Below are positions 44,778 through 53,971 of a stretch of 64,000 bases of DNA, piece by piece. Positions within the stretch are counted from its first letter, which is position 1, and the number at the start of each line of letters is the position of its first letter. The DNA comes from Cyanobacterium stanieri PCC 7202 (lineage in GTDB: Bacteria; Cyanobacteriota; Cyanobacteriia; Cyanobacteriales; Cyanobacteriaceae), in the NCBI GenBank assembly GCA_000317655.1, contig CP003940.1, positions 124,001-188,000 of the forward strand, written 5' to 3'. The notes under the pieces are model-generated. The model did not search any database. It saw only the letters and a program-made list of their open reading frames with translations, and had not been told where the DNA came from. The position numbers were made by a program, and so were the translations under genes.

Positions 44778-46061
44778 TTAACGGAAAAATTGCCAGTAAA
44801 ACCATATCAGGGTAAAGGCGATAAGCCAAAGTAGGCAAAGCCAACTAAAGTAACGATAAATTTTGCTTGGTCTGGCAATGGGGGGAGTTAGCGCCCCTGT
44901 GATTAGTTTCAGGTTGAACCAACCCAAAATGGGGGCGGCGATGAAGGATAGTCCTGCGGCAAAGTCGATGAGGACAGTAAATGCTTGTCCTGCTAAAAAT
45001 TGTAAAATTAAAAGGGCGATCGCAGGTACTACAAACAATGATATACGGTAAACCATTGATTTACTTTGATCTGGGGAGGAGGGGGGATGATGTTCTGCCC
45101 ATAAACTTGCCATTACCCGAGGGTAAGCATCTGTAACGGCTAGAGTGGTGCTAAACATGGTAATAAAAGCGGCGATCGCAATTATGGGGGTACTCCAATT
45201 ACCGAGGGTATTACTATAAAGCTGAATTACCTGCACAGAAAACTGGACACTATTGTCCGAAAAAGTTTCGCCACTGCCAAACATCACCAAAGCACCCAAA
45301 AGAAAGAATAATAAACCGATAAATCCTGCGGACAAATAACCCAAATTAAAATCAATATTCGCCTCTTTTAAACTTGGTAAATAACGGGTTTGTTTTGCCC
45401 TCTCCCCCGTCCAAATAGAATGCCATACCGAGGCATCTAGGGGAATGGGCATCCAACCCATAAAGGCGATGGCAAATGATATTCCCGCAGGAGTCCAATA
45501 GGATGGTGCGGTAGTCGTCACGGGTTCACTACCTACCCTTGCCCCCATGGCCATAATTACCGCCAACACTGTGCAAATGGTCAACAGAGAAATAATTAAC
45601 TTCATGGTCAAGTCCAACACCTTGTAATGACCAATGTATAACAAAGCAATACATAAAGCTAAAATAACCCCACTCCACTGCACCGCAGACCAACCAAAAT
45701 TGAATAGTTGTTCGGCCAATCCTGCGGTGACAACAGTTACGGCTGCCTGAATAATAAACATAGTGCCGAGGGTGATGGCGATATATGTTCCATAGGCGTA
45801 TTTCCCCATGCGCCGATAGCCTGTGATTAGACTTTCTCCCTTGGCGGAGGCATAGCGAGGGCCAAATTCCATAAAAGGATATTTACTCACCACCGCCAGT
45901 ATTAACAACCATAACAAGGAAAATCCATAGTCTGCCCCTGCCCTCGTGGCTTGTACGAGGTGAGAAACCCCAATGGCGGCACCTGCCATCAAAATACCGG
46001 GTCCAATGGCAAGGATTAAATTTTTATATTTTTTATTTAGGTTGAGATTTTTTTTAACCAT
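44778..46061 (-). CDS. Nramp-family transporter with non-canonical metal-site motifs
   Basis: A 427-residue protein with about 11 transmembrane segments and the LeuT-like Nramp layout. In canonical Mn/Fe transporters helix 1 has DPGN and helix 6 has a metal-binding Met in MPH. Here helix 1 reads 'GPGILMAGAAIGVSHLVQATRAG' and helix 6 reads 'AFMGWMPIPLDASVW'. The Asp-Pro-Gly-Asn and Met-Pro-His motifs are absent. It is therefore an Nramp-related protein of divergent specificity; Mg2+ transport, as in NRMT proteins, is one possibility. mgtE lies directly upstream on the same strand. Confidence 0.85.
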   Translation of the reverse strand: MVKKNLNLNKKYKNLILAIGPGILMAGAAIGVSHLVQATRAGADYGFSLLWLLILAVVSKYPFMEFGPRYASAKGESLITGYRRMGKYAYGTYIAITLGTMFIIQAAVTVVTAGLAEQLFNFGWSAVQWSGVILALCIALLYIGHYKVLDLTMKLIISLLTICTVLAVIMAMGARVGSEPVTTTAPSYWTPAGISFAIAFMGWMPIPLDASVWHSIWTGERAKQTRYLPSLKEANIDFNLGYLSAGFIGLLFFLLGALVMFGSGETFSDNSVQFSVQVIQLYSNTLGNWSTPIIAIAAFITMFSTTLAVTDAYPRVMASLWAEHHPPSSPDQSKSMVYRISLFVVPAIALLILQFLAGQAFTVLIDFAAGLSFIAAPILGWFNLKLITGALTPPIARPSKIYRYFSWLCLLWLIAFTLIWFYWQFFR

Positions 46062-46175
46062 TTATTACGCTAGATATGGAGTGGTTGTTTTTCATCCTAC
46101 TGCCTATTGCCCATTGCCCATTGCCTATTGCCCATTGCCCTGTAAAATGACAATCATATCTAAAATCGGTAACCC

Positions 46176-47573
46176 CTAGAAACCAAGCATATATCTAGCA
46201 ATATTAAAGTAAATCAAAACTCCTAAAACGTCCACTGCAGTGGTAATAAAAGGGCCAGACATGAGGGCTGGATCTAGTTTTAATAGTTTGAAAAGGAATG
46301 GTAAACCAGAACCCGCAATGGATGCGAGAACGGAAATTGCCATTAAACTAATACCCACACTCAAGGCAACAGTTAGATTGCGATCACTCTGAGGTAACAA
46401 ATAAGCCCATAGTATCGTAATCAAACCTAATCCTAATCCCAACAGCGCCCCTGCGATCGCCTCTCGTAAAATAACTTTACCTACTCCCAAATCCTTCAAT
46501 TCATCGGTACTAATACCACGAATTACCACCGTAGATGATTGAGTACCAATATTACCACCACTGTCAATGAGCAGAGGAATAAAAGCCGCCAAAACTGTAA
46601 TCTCCGCCAAAATATCCTCTTGGGCGCCAATGATACTACCCGTAAAAGTATTAGTTAATAACAATACCAACAACCAACTAACCCGACGACGGGCCACCGT
46701 AAAGAGATTGGTTTCAAAATAATTATCCCCATCCGCCTGTACCGCACCCAAGGCATAAATATCTTCCGTGGCTTCTTGTTCTAAAATATCGATAACATCA
46801 TCCACCGTAACAATACCCACTAACCGCAATTCCCTATCCACCACAGGCACGGCCAAAAAGTCGTAACGTTGTACCAATTTAGCGACCTCTTCTTGATCCA
46901 TATCAGTTTTAATATAGATAACATCGGTTTTCATCACCTCTCCAAGGGTTTGATGGGGATCATGAATTACCAAATCTCGGAGAGACAACACCCCAATCAA
47001 ATGACGAGATTCATCAGTAACATAGATATAGTAAATTAGTTCTGATACCCTCGCTTGCGATCGCAATCTTTCCAAAGTTTCTCCGAGGGTAAGATGAGCC
47101 TTCAAAGAGATATACTCAGGAGTCATAATCCTTCCTGCCGTATTCTCCTCATAACCCAAAAGTAAATTAGTCGCCTGTCTTTCCTCTGGGCTAAGTTGGG
47201 CTAAAATACGTTTGACCACCAAAGCAGGTAACTCATCAAATAACCTTGCTCGATCATCAGGAGACATTTTATCAACAATATCCAACACTTCCTGACGTTT
47301 AAATTCTTCAATTAAAGATTGTTGGGTGGCATACTCCAAATGCTCATAAACATCAATCGCCTCGGTTTTATTGAGAAGACGAAAAGCAATTAACTGCATC
47401 GTTTCTGGCAAATCCTCAATCGCCTCTGCAATATCCACAGGTTGCACAGGAATCAGTAAAGATTTTGCCCCTTCCAGATTGTTAGCATCTAACATCAACT
47501 TTAATTGAGAAGCTACTAAGTCCCTTAATTGATGACGAGAATCTTTGTTATTGGTTATGGGATTTTCAGTCAT
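46176..47573 (-). CDS. mgtE: Magnesium transporter MgtE
   Basis: A 465-residue Mg2+ channel. Order: N-terminal superhelical domain (about 20-150, 'DPADRARLFDELP'-type repeats, here SPDDRARLFDELP), two CBS domains (about 155-275), a plug helix and five transmembrane helices. The helices carry conserved 'IPLLIDSGGNIGTQSSTVVIRG' and 'DPALMSGPFITTAVDVLGV' motifs, the last holding the pore Asp. Cytosolic Mg2+ closes the channel. No Mg2+ riboswitch is evident in the 110-base gap to mutM. Confidence 0.96.
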   Translation of the reverse strand: MTENPITNNKDSRHQLRDLVASQLKLMLDANNLEGAKSLLIPVQPVDIAEAIEDLPETMQLIAFRLLNKTEAIDVYEHLEYATQQSLIEEFKRQEVLDIVDKMSPDDRARLFDELPALVVKRILAQLSPEERQATNLLLGYEENTAGRIMTPEYISLKAHLTLGETLERLRSQARVSELIYYIYVTDESRHLIGVLSLRDLVIHDPHQTLGEVMKTDVIYIKTDMDQEEVAKLVQRYDFLAVPVVDRELRLVGIVTVDDVIDILEQEATEDIYALGAVQADGDNYFETNLFTVARRRVSWLLVLLLTNTFTGSIIGAQEDILAEITVLAAFIPLLIDSGGNIGTQSSTVVIRGISTDELKDLGVGKVILREAIAGALLGLGLGLITILWAYLLPQSDRNLTVALSVGISLMAISVLASIAGSGLPFLFKLLKLDPALMSGPFITTAVDVLGVLIYFNIARYMLGF

Positions 47574-47684
47574 TTTTCTATGATTTCCTCCTCAATTGTC
47601 CAGACACCGAGATCGTATGTCATTAGAATGATAATCGATAACTAGGGCAAAAAACAATAAAAAGCTCTGGAGTTTAAGACAAGG

Positions 47685-48515
47685 TTAACTTTGACACTGC
47701 GGACAAAAATGGGTTGATCGCCCTCCTAACTTCATTTTGTCTATGGGGGTGCTACAAATCCGACAGGGTTCCCCTTTTCTGCCATATACCCAAGCCTTAC
47801 CAGCATAATTACCATTTACCCCTGTGATGTGGAGAAAGTCACTAAAACTGGTTCCCCCTGCCTTGATAGAATCATCTAATACCTCAATGATAGCAGTCCT
47901 TAATTTTTCGATCTGTGGTAACTTTAAATTACCACTGATAGTATTGGGCATAATACCACTTTTAAATAAAGCCTCATCAGCATAGATATTACCAACTCCA
48001 GCCACAACACTTTGATCTAAAAGCAGAGTTTTGATATTACGGCGACTTTTTTTTAACTTTTCTTGAAAATATTGAATAGTAAACTGAGGAGAAAAAGGTT
48101 CAACCCCCAACTTTTGTAATCCTGTCACCACAGTTTCAGGGGGGCTATCGTTTTCCAACCACCAAAACTTGCCAAAGGTGCGAGTATCCACAAAGCGTAA
48201 TTCTTTGCCCTCATCAAAAAACAATCTTACCCTAGTATGCTTTTGCAATGCACTATCTTGATTTACCCATAATAACTGCCCTGTCATGCGTAAATGCACC
48301 CCCAACCATCCTCGAGATAATTGGGCCAATAAATATTTACCTCGGCGATGCCATTGAATAATCTTTTTACCCGCAATACCCTGTTCAAAAGAAGCGATAG
48401 AATCAGGATAAGCTAGAGTGCGGGGCAATAATACCCTCGCAGATTTTATAATAAGTGCCGAAGTCGTTTTATTTAGACCTCGACACACTGTTTCGACTTC
48501 TGGTAATTCAGGCAT
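47685..48515 (-). CDS. mutM: Formamidopyrimidine-DNA glycosylase (Fpg)
   Basis: A 276-residue bifunctional glycosylase/AP lyase that removes 8-oxoguanine and Fapy lesions. The mature N-terminal proline nucleophile is in MPELPEVETVCRGL. The helix-two-turns-helix 'DQSVVAGVGNIYADEALF' follows. The C-terminal zinc finger has four cysteines: CRICSTP and CPQC. It lies 87 bases downstream of psaE on the same strand, a pairing I recall from other cyanobacteria. Confidence 0.97.
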   Translation of the reverse strand: MPELPEVETVCRGLNKTTSALIIKSARVLLPRTLAYPDSIASFEQGIAGKKIIQWHRRGKYLLAQLSRGWLGVHLRMTGQLLWVNQDSALQKHTRVRLFFDEGKELRFVDTRTFGKFWWLENDSPPETVVTGLQKLGVEPFSPQFTIQYFQEKLKKSRRNIKTLLLDQSVVAGVGNIYADEALFKSGIMPNTISGNLKLPQIEKLRTAIIEVLDDSIKAGGTSFSDFLHITGVNGNYAGKAWVYGRKGEPCRICSTPIDKMKLGGRSTHFCPQCQS

Positions 48516-48601
48516 AGATGATTTTGATAGTTGATAGATTTTAGATAATACTTGATTGATTATCTCTTAATCAATTATCAACCGCCTAGATTACATCTTG
48601 T

Positions 48602-48835
48602 TTATTTTTTCTTAGCAGGTGCGGGGGTTACAACTTCTAACTCGCTTTCGGCGAAGTTATTGGTATTGATACCAGTAGCACTACCGCTAAAACCAGTGTA
48701 ATTAACTTTGTCAAAACGAACAATTACGGGGTAAATAATACCGCTTTTATCAACAGTTGCAACGGTGCCTACGTCTTTGTACCAGTAGGATTCCTTGCGT
48801 AAGATTCTTACTTTTGCTCCACGTTCAATTGCCAT
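48602..48835 (-). CDS. psaE: Photosystem I reaction center subunit IV
   Basis: A 77-residue SH3-like stromal subunit of photosystem I that stabilises ferredoxin docking and cyclic electron flow. The sequence '[62 protein letters not shown]' is diagnostic. A short Ala/Pro/Lys tail ends the protein. Upstream lie 305 bases containing its promoter and repeats. Confidence 0.98.
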   Translation of the reverse strand: MAIERGAKVRILRKESYWYKDVGTVATVDKSGIIYPVIVRFDKVNYTGFSGSATGINTNNFAESELEVVTPAPAKKK

Positions 48836-49140
48836 AATTAAATTATTTTTCCAAAAATATTATCTTTAGATAACAGATTACTACTTGTTAGCCCTGATCG
48901 CACCATTTTTCGTTTTAAGTTTTATTAAGAGAGGCAAATAACTTCAGTTGGGGATAGTAGTTGTCCGTCGGGGGAAGGCAATAGGCAATAGGCAATAGGC
49001 AAAAAAATAATAATTATTCATTGTTCATACTTTTACAAGACTATGAATTTTATCCCGAACTCAGGTTAAATAATTGACAATGGACGATGGACGATGGACA
49101 ATGAGATTTTGATGAGTTTACACAGGTAGGAAGTAGTTTT
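48836..49140. other. Intergenic region between the divergent psaE and upp genes
   Basis: No gene seen. The part near 48836-48940 should hold the psaE promoter. Three to four GGCAATA units (inverted heptamer repeat) lie at 48976-49002. A segment at 49026-49065 is the reverse complement of the 'CTGAGTTCGGGATAAAATT' repeat arm. GGACGATGGACGATGGACAA-type short repeats are at 49081-49101. Confidence 0.55.
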
Positions 49141-49791
49141 ATGGCGATGCAAATGAAAATATATGTACCTCCCCATCCTTTGGTTAAGCATTGGTTGGCG
49201 GTGGCACGGGATAAGAATACTCCTTCTACTCTGTTTAAAACTGCTATGGTTGAGTTGGGCCGTTGGTTGACTTATGAGGCGATTCGGGATTGGTTGCCGA
49301 CTATCGATACCCAAGTGGAAACTCCCGTAGGGGTTGCCGATGCTAGTTTTATTAATCCCCAAAGTGCGATCGCCACTATCCCTGTTTTAAGAGCAGGTTT
49401 AACCCTTGCCGAAGGCGCCCAAACCATTCTCCCCCTTGCTTCTACCTACCACCTTGGTTTGGTGAGGGATGAGGAAACCCTCAAGCCGTCTTGTTACCTC
49501 AACAAGTTACCTGAAAAGTTTACCCCTGATACTCGTATCCTCATTTTGGATCCCATGTTGGCAACGGGTGGATCCATGATGTATGCCCTAGAGGAGGTCG
49601 TAAAGCGAGGCGGAAATATCGATTTAACCCGCATTATCTGTGTGGTGGGAGCGCCCCCTGCCCTCAAGGAATTAGGTACTGCCTACCCCACCCTAACCAT
49701 CTATAGCGCCATGATTGATGAGGTGGTCAATGATGTAGGATTTATTGTACCGGGTTTGGGAGATGCGGGCGATCGCGCTTTTAACAATTGA
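49141..49791 (+). CDS. upp: Uracil phosphoribosyltransferase
   Basis: A 216-residue pyrimidine-salvage enzyme converting uracil and PRPP to UMP. The PRPP-binding loop is 'ILDPMLATGGSMMYALEEV', and the C-terminal uracil site 'VNDVGFIVPGLGDAGDRAF' is conserved. The ATG at 49141 follows AGGA at a good distance; an ATG two codons later (MQMKIYV) is also possible. Its stop is 13 bases from the convergent DUF4330 stop. Confidence 0.96.
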   Translation: MAMQMKIYVPPHPLVKHWLAVARDKNTPSTLFKTAMVELGRWLTYEAIRDWLPTIDTQVETPVGVADASFINPQSAIATIPVLRAGLTLAEGAQTILPLASTYHLGLVRDEETLKPSCYLNKLPEKFTPDTRILILDPMLATGGSMMYALEEVVKRGGNIDLTRIICVVGAPPALKELGTAYPTLTIYSAMIDEVVNDVGFIVPGLGDAGDRAFNN

Positions 49792-49804
49792 TAATAGAGG
49801 GTGA

Positions 49805-50362
49805 TTAATTATCAAGGCTAGTAACGTCAATCACGGTGCCTCGGAAGTTGTAACGGGCATTATCCAATTCTAATACACTGCCGATTTTCACTTTTTGATT
49901 GGCGATTACATAACCATCATTGGTAAGTTGTCCGTTACCTGTCATGGTTAAAATCATGTCCACGCTATTTTTGATAATGGGACGTGGATCTAATTGAGCG
50001 ATTACGCTACCATCAGGTTGAGTGGCGGCTACATAGTTGGGTAATTCTTGGGCGGATTCAATCTTTAATCTTCCTGCAGGTTCGTTTCTGACGATTACAC
50101 TTACTTCTGCATCTTCGTTCAATTCGGCGATAGTTTCGTCGGAGTCTTTGGTATTTAAGCCCCTAACAATAAGGCTTACTTGCACTTGTTGAATCCTATT
50201 TCCGCCTCCCCCTGTTACTTGGGCGATCGATCCTGATGGTCCAGGTACAATAAAGATGCCAATTATCACTAATAGTATAACGGCGATCGCCCCTAAATCA
50301 AGAATATTCAACTTTCCAAATAAACGACCCTTACTATCAATAATTTTCATAACATTTTTCAT
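49805..50362 (-). CDS. DUF4330 domain-containing membrane-anchored protein
   Basis: A 185-residue protein. The N-terminal 'IIDSKGRLFGKLNILDLGAIAVILLVIIGIFIV' gives one transmembrane helix (about 20-40). A beta-rich extracytoplasmic domain follows ('VSLIVRGLNTKD', 'VSVIVRNEPAGRLKI', 'VKIGSVLELDNARYNFRGTVIDV'). It matches cyanobacterial DUF4330, of unknown function. An ATG four codons inside is an alternative start. Confidence 0.82.
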   Translation of the reverse strand: MKNVMKIIDSKGRLFGKLNILDLGAIAVILLVIIGIFIVPGPSGSIAQVTGGGGNRIQQVQVSLIVRGLNTKDSDETIAELNEDAEVSVIVRNEPAGRLKIESAQELPNYVAATQPDGSVIAQLDPRPIIKNSVDMILTMTGNGQLTNDGYVIANQKVKIGSVLELDNARYNFRGTVIDVTSLDN

Positions 50363-50711
50363 TTCTCAATAAAACTGAAGTTATTATAACTTGAGTTAGG
50401 GATAACATTTTTGTCAAGGTATCAGGTATCGGGTGTTAGGGAGGCAAGGGGTTTAAACCCCTTGTTAAAAATTTGCAAAAAATCTATGTAATCTGAGTTC
50501 AGGATAAAATTTATAGTCTTTTAAAGGTATCAGGTATCGGGTGTTAGGTATCAGGTTAAGAAATTTACAAAAAATGTAATGTTAATTAATTTTCTGATAC
50601 TTAGTTCCATCAAGGAACTAACAAAGGCTGGTCGTATTTTAAACCTGTAACCTGCAACCTGCAACCTGCAACCTAACCATCCTGTCACCAGCAAACCTAA
50701 ATATATTGAAA
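50363..50711. repeat. Repeat-filled intergenic region
   Basis: Copies of several repeats and no gene. There is a partial arm ACTTGAGTTAGGGATAACAT at 50390, and a perfect 20-bp palindrome CAAGGGG...CCCCTTG at 50445-50464. A second copy of the hsdM-side element follows (50483-50660, including CTGATACTTAGTTCCATCAA). A tandem AACCTGC heptamer with about five units ends the region at 50640-50675. Confidence 0.75.
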
Positions 50712-51200
50712 TCAATTTATTTCCAGATGTAAAATATAATGCCCCAGATTAAGGTTATGACTCCATAATTCATAATCAATCCTTAGAGAATCGGGAATGA
50801 TACCCCCAATCATGGTTAAATTACGAGTAAAATTGCGCAGATGTATTTTTTGATGCCGTAGCACTTCCTCTTTACTGTTTAACCAATACCGACTCACCCC
50901 ATAAACTCCTTTTTCCCAAAAGTGTCGATAGTTAAGTTGACTATGATGTTGTTGCGTCATAATCACCCGATAGGGTGAAATCTCCAACCAAATCAGATTT
51001 TTGTGGCTAGTAGTGCTAGAAATACCCTGCTGATTGTCTCCTGTATGTTTTTCCACACCGTGAAAGTCTACATTTTTGAGAACGAGGTGAAATGAATCTT
51101 GATGACGTTGATAAATTGTTGCAACGGTAGTCAGTTGAGCCAAAAGATTTAAATTTGTTGAGAGGTAGGAAATGGAGATGGGGCGGTGTTGGGTTAACAT
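50712..51200 (-). CDS. Hypothetical protein
   Basis: A 162-residue soluble protein that I cannot assign to a family. It is rich in His, Asn and Gln. It has a beta-strand pattern ('HLVLKNVDFHGVEKH', 'LIWLEISPYRVIMTQ') and a basic stretch ('VLRHQKIHLRNFTRNLTM'). No signal peptide or membrane helix is evident. The frame is long and well behaved, without rare interruptions, so it is probably a real lineage-specific gene. It is isolated, between repeats and tRNA-Asn. Confidence 0.65.
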   Translation of the reverse strand: MLTQHRPISISYLSTNLNLLAQLTTVATIYQRHQDSFHLVLKNVDFHGVEKHTGDNQQGISSTTSHKNLIWLEISPYRVIMTQQHHSQLNYRHFWEKGVYGVSRYWLNSKEEVLRHQKIHLRNFTRNLTMIGGIIPDSLRIDYELWSHNLNLGHYILHLEIN

Positions 51201-51336
51201 GGCGGTTGCTTTGTTGTATCTTCCATTTCAAGGATACGCTATATTTTGATATTTAATAATAATCCCCGAAAAAAATATTATTTTGCCCTTGCTTTTTTAA
51301 AAAGGACTAGCTATAATAAATAAATGTGAAGAGCAA

Positions 51337-51408
51337 TCCTCGATAGCTCAGCGGTAGAGCGGTCGGCTGTTAACCGATTGGTCGTAGGTTCGAATCCTAC
51401 TCGGGGAG
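51337..51408 (+). tRNA. tRNA-Asn (GTT)
   Basis: A 72-nt cloverleaf without encoded CCA. The acceptor stem TCCTCGA pairs with TCGGGGA (one G-U), and the discriminator is G. The D-arm is 'AGCTCAGCGGTAGAGC', the anticodon GTT is at 51369-51371 in the loop CTGTTAA, and the T-loop is TTCGAAT. Confidence 0.97.
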
Positions 51409-51488
51409 TTTAGTAAAAATAATACTTGATATTGTTTTTTAAGTCTATAATAATCAGAGTTTAATCTTGATTTTTATAGCTTTTTTTT

Positions 51489-52631
51489 ATGATCGTTGTG
51501 GGTTTAATGAGTGGTACTTCCGTTGATGGCATTGATGCAGCGGTGGTGGATATAAAGGGTGATGGTTTAGATTTGGATATTAATTTATTGGCAGGACAAA
51601 CTTTTCCTTATCCCGATGATTTACGCTCTCAGATATTAGCTGTGTGTGAAGGGGCTAGTATATCTATGGAGGATTTAGCAAAGTTGGACGGGGCGATCGC
51701 CTCTTGTTTCGCTAATGCTACCATGAATGTGATCCCAGAAAATCTCAAAGTTGATTTAATCGGCTCCCATGGACAAACCGTATTTCATCAACCAGCCCAC
51801 GAACATCAATTAGGTTATAGTCTACAACTGGGCAGAGGGGATTTAATCGCCCATCTGACCAAAATCAAAACTGTCAATAATTTTCGCCAAGCCGACATTG
51901 CCATGGGAGGACATGGCGCCCCCTTAGTGTCGAAAATTGACCTCTGTTTGTTTTCCCATCCCAAACATCACCGTTGTTTACAAAATATTGGAGGCATCGG
52001 CAACCTCACCTATCTTCCCCCCACCCATCAACCCCAATGGCAAGAAAAAATTATGGGTTGGGATACAGGGCCAGGAAATGCTTTGCTAGATTTGGCAGTG
52101 CAAAAATTTACCGACAATCAAAAAACCTTTGATTTTAATGGAGAATGGAGTCGTCAGGGAAAACCTTGTATGTCGTTGGTGAAAACATGGTTAAAACAAG
52201 ATTTCTTTAGTCAAAAACCCCCCAAATCTACAGGGAGGGAGTTGTTTGGACATTTATATTTGGAGCAGTGTTTAAAGGATGCTCAACCCTTTAATTTATC
52301 CGAGGCAGACTTTTTAGCAACCCTCACCGAGTTAACCGCCTCTTCCATTGCCTATAACTACAAAAAGTTTTTGCCTACCCTACCCCATGATTTAATTTTA
52401 GGAGGGGGAGGTAGTAGTAATAGTTATTTAAAGGAAAGGCTACAGGCAAACCTACCCACAGTAACCCTCTTAACTACCGATGATTTTAACATTAGTACCG
52501 AGTTTAAAGAGGCGATCGCCTTTGCCATCCTAGCCTACTGGCGTGTCAACTCCTTTGCGGGAAATTTACCCGTGGTTACAGGGGCAAGACAAGAAACCCT
52601 CCTCGGCGAGATTCATTGTCCACAAAATTAG
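51489..52631 (+). CDS. anmK: Anhydro-N-acetylmuramic acid kinase
   Basis: A 380-residue sugar kinase that opens and phosphorylates 1,6-anhydroMurNAc to MurNAc-6-P in peptidoglycan recycling. Motifs: 'VVGLMSGTSVDGIDAAVVDI' (phosphate 1), 'DLIGSHGQTVFHQP', 'NIGGIGNLTYL' and 'MGWDTGPGNALLDLAV', plus the C-terminal 'LILGGGGSSNSYL'. Its stop overlaps the stop of the convergent DUF4327 gene by 4 bases. Confidence 0.96.
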   Translation: MIVVGLMSGTSVDGIDAAVVDIKGDGLDLDINLLAGQTFPYPDDLRSQILAVCEGASISMEDLAKLDGAIASCFANATMNVIPENLKVDLIGSHGQTVFHQPAHEHQLGYSLQLGRGDLIAHLTKIKTVNNFRQADIAMGGHGAPLVSKIDLCLFSHPKHHRCLQNIGGIGNLTYLPPTHQPQWQEKIMGWDTGPGNALLDLAVQKFTDNQKTFDFNGEWSRQGKPCMSLVKTWLKQDFFSQKPPKSTGRELFGHLYLEQCLKDAQPFNLSEADFLATLTELTASSIAYNYKKFLPTLPHDLILGGGGSSNSYLKERLQANLPTVTLLTTDDFNISTEFKEAIAFAILAYWRVNSFAGNLPVVTGARQETLLGEIHCPQN

Positions 52632-52846
52632 TCGTCCCAAGTTTCTACCACAAGAATATCACTCACGGGATCTTGCATAGAGAAACCATAGGCAACTAAT
52701 TCGGATTTAAAAAACGACCATTGATCACCAAATAAAAGTGCAATCTTACCGATACTGTCATTGGGTTTAATAATTTCAGAGTTAACCAATGACACGACTT
52801 TCTGTTGCAACTTCACCATGGGATGAATTACCTGCTTATTGGGCAT
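52628..52846 (-). CDS. DUF4327 family protein
   Basis: A 72-residue cyanobacteria-specific small protein: 'HPMVKLQQKVVSLVNSEIIKPNDSIGKIALLFGDQWSFFKSEL'. This fits DUF4327 as I recall it, of unknown function. It is soluble and mostly helical, with a C-terminal acidic tail ending VVETWDD. It converges on anmK with a 4-base overlap. Confidence 0.82.
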   Translation of the reverse strand: MPNKQVIHPMVKLQQKVVSLVNSEIIKPNDSIGKIALLFGDQWSFFKSELVAYGFSMQDPVSDILVVETWDD

Positions 52847-53261
52847 AAAATTCCTAATACTTTACTAAAACGATAAAAATGATTTGATTGTTGAGTAATC
52901 TATCGAACCAGAGAAAACTAACTATTTTGCTTAGGGAATAATTTTAGTTTTCCTACTCCATTATTAGCATACTTTAAAAGAGTTGGCAACCCTTAAGAAT
53001 TTTTGTAAATGAATAATCAGTGTAACTGTATCGATTGTTACAAGATTTTTTAGAGAAAATAAATAGTCAAAATTATCAGCCAACTAAAACGAGGGATTAG
53101 GTACAAAAATAACAGTTAAAATAAGTTAGATTATACCTAATCATAGTAATGATAGATCTCGTTTTTACCTGAACTAAATGCCATAAAAATTTATTGACTA
53201 GATAATGATTTTTTTTGACATTATCAGGAGAGATTTCTTAGACAATGTTACAAGATCAAAA
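52847..53261. other. Intergenic region between DUF4327 and speD
   Basis: About 415 bases of AT-rich sequence, upstream of the DUF4327 gene and downstream of speD (both minus strand). A 9-bp inverted repeat GAAAACTAA (52913-52921) / TTAGTTTTC (52944-52952) could form a hairpin in the DUF4327 leader. I see no gene or recognised RNA. Confidence 0.4.
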
Positions 53262-53684
53262 TTAACTCACCGCTTGTAAATCCGACACAAAATCTTGGGC
53301 AAGGGTATCAGTCAATTGCTCATGGACTGGTTGCTCAAAACCTCGGTCAATTTCTCTCATGGTGGCTTTTTTTGCCTCGAGGGCAACTTGTAACACTTTC
53401 ATGGCTTCTCTTGGTTGTCCTGCACCACAGAAAAATAAATCAGCGGCAAAATAACCATGTTCTGGCCATGTATGAATAGCAATATGAGATTCCGCAAGGG
53501 TAACGGTAGCTGTCACACCATGGGGACTAAATTGGTGTACACACATATCAATTAATGTCGCTTTTCCAGCTTTAATAGCATCTAACAATGCTTGGCGGAT
53601 TTTTTCAGGATTATTTAAAAGATCCGCTGGTGCTTCCCAAGCGTCTACCACTAAATGTGTACCCACTTTGTTCATTCTTGTCAA
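53262..53684 (-). CDS. speD: S-adenosylmethionine decarboxylase proenzyme
   Basis: A 140-residue class 1B SpeD that makes decarboxylated SAM for spermidine synthesis. It self-cleaves to create a pyruvoyl group at the serine in 'LAESHIAIHTWPEHGYFAADLFFCG', where the catalytic His and Cys also lie. An alternative ATG is three codons in (MNKVGTHLVVDAW), closer to the usual N-terminus. The C-terminal extension after 'REIDRGF' is longer than in Thermotoga SpeD. Confidence 0.94.
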   Translation of the reverse strand: MTRMNKVGTHLVVDAWEAPADLLNNPEKIRQALLDAIKAGKATLIDMCVHQFSPHGVTATVTLAESHIAIHTWPEHGYFAADLFFCGAGQPREAMKVLQVALEAKKATMREIDRGFEQPVHEQLTDTLAQDFVSDLQAVS

Positions 53685-53971
53685 CTCACTCTATACTCTC
53701 TTTGATAATTTGTACTTTGAGCAAAAAAAACCAGTTTTTGGCACTACAGCATCAGCCACAATGTCTTCTCTGACAAGAAGAACCGTAGGAAAATATGGGT
53801 GATTGGTGAAATCCTTTCTGCTGTTACCCTATGGTGAGGGTATATGCTTCTTTATATTCCTATGGAGGTAGTAACTGTAATTTTGAAGTGCTTTAAACTG
53901 ATCAAACTCACTCAGGATCTAAGGATATACAAAAAAAGATTATTTGTCAAGTAGTTTTCGCAAAAATTCAC

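Noticed and set aside
47574-47684. Attenuator or Mg2+ riboswitch near mgtE
   Set aside because: The gap on the upstream side is only about 110 bases and shows no ykoK-type helices.
53853-53963. 36-codon ATG frame between speD and pyrE
   Set aside because: Opposite strand to both neighbours, no ribosome-binding site, and composition typical of random AT-rich DNA.
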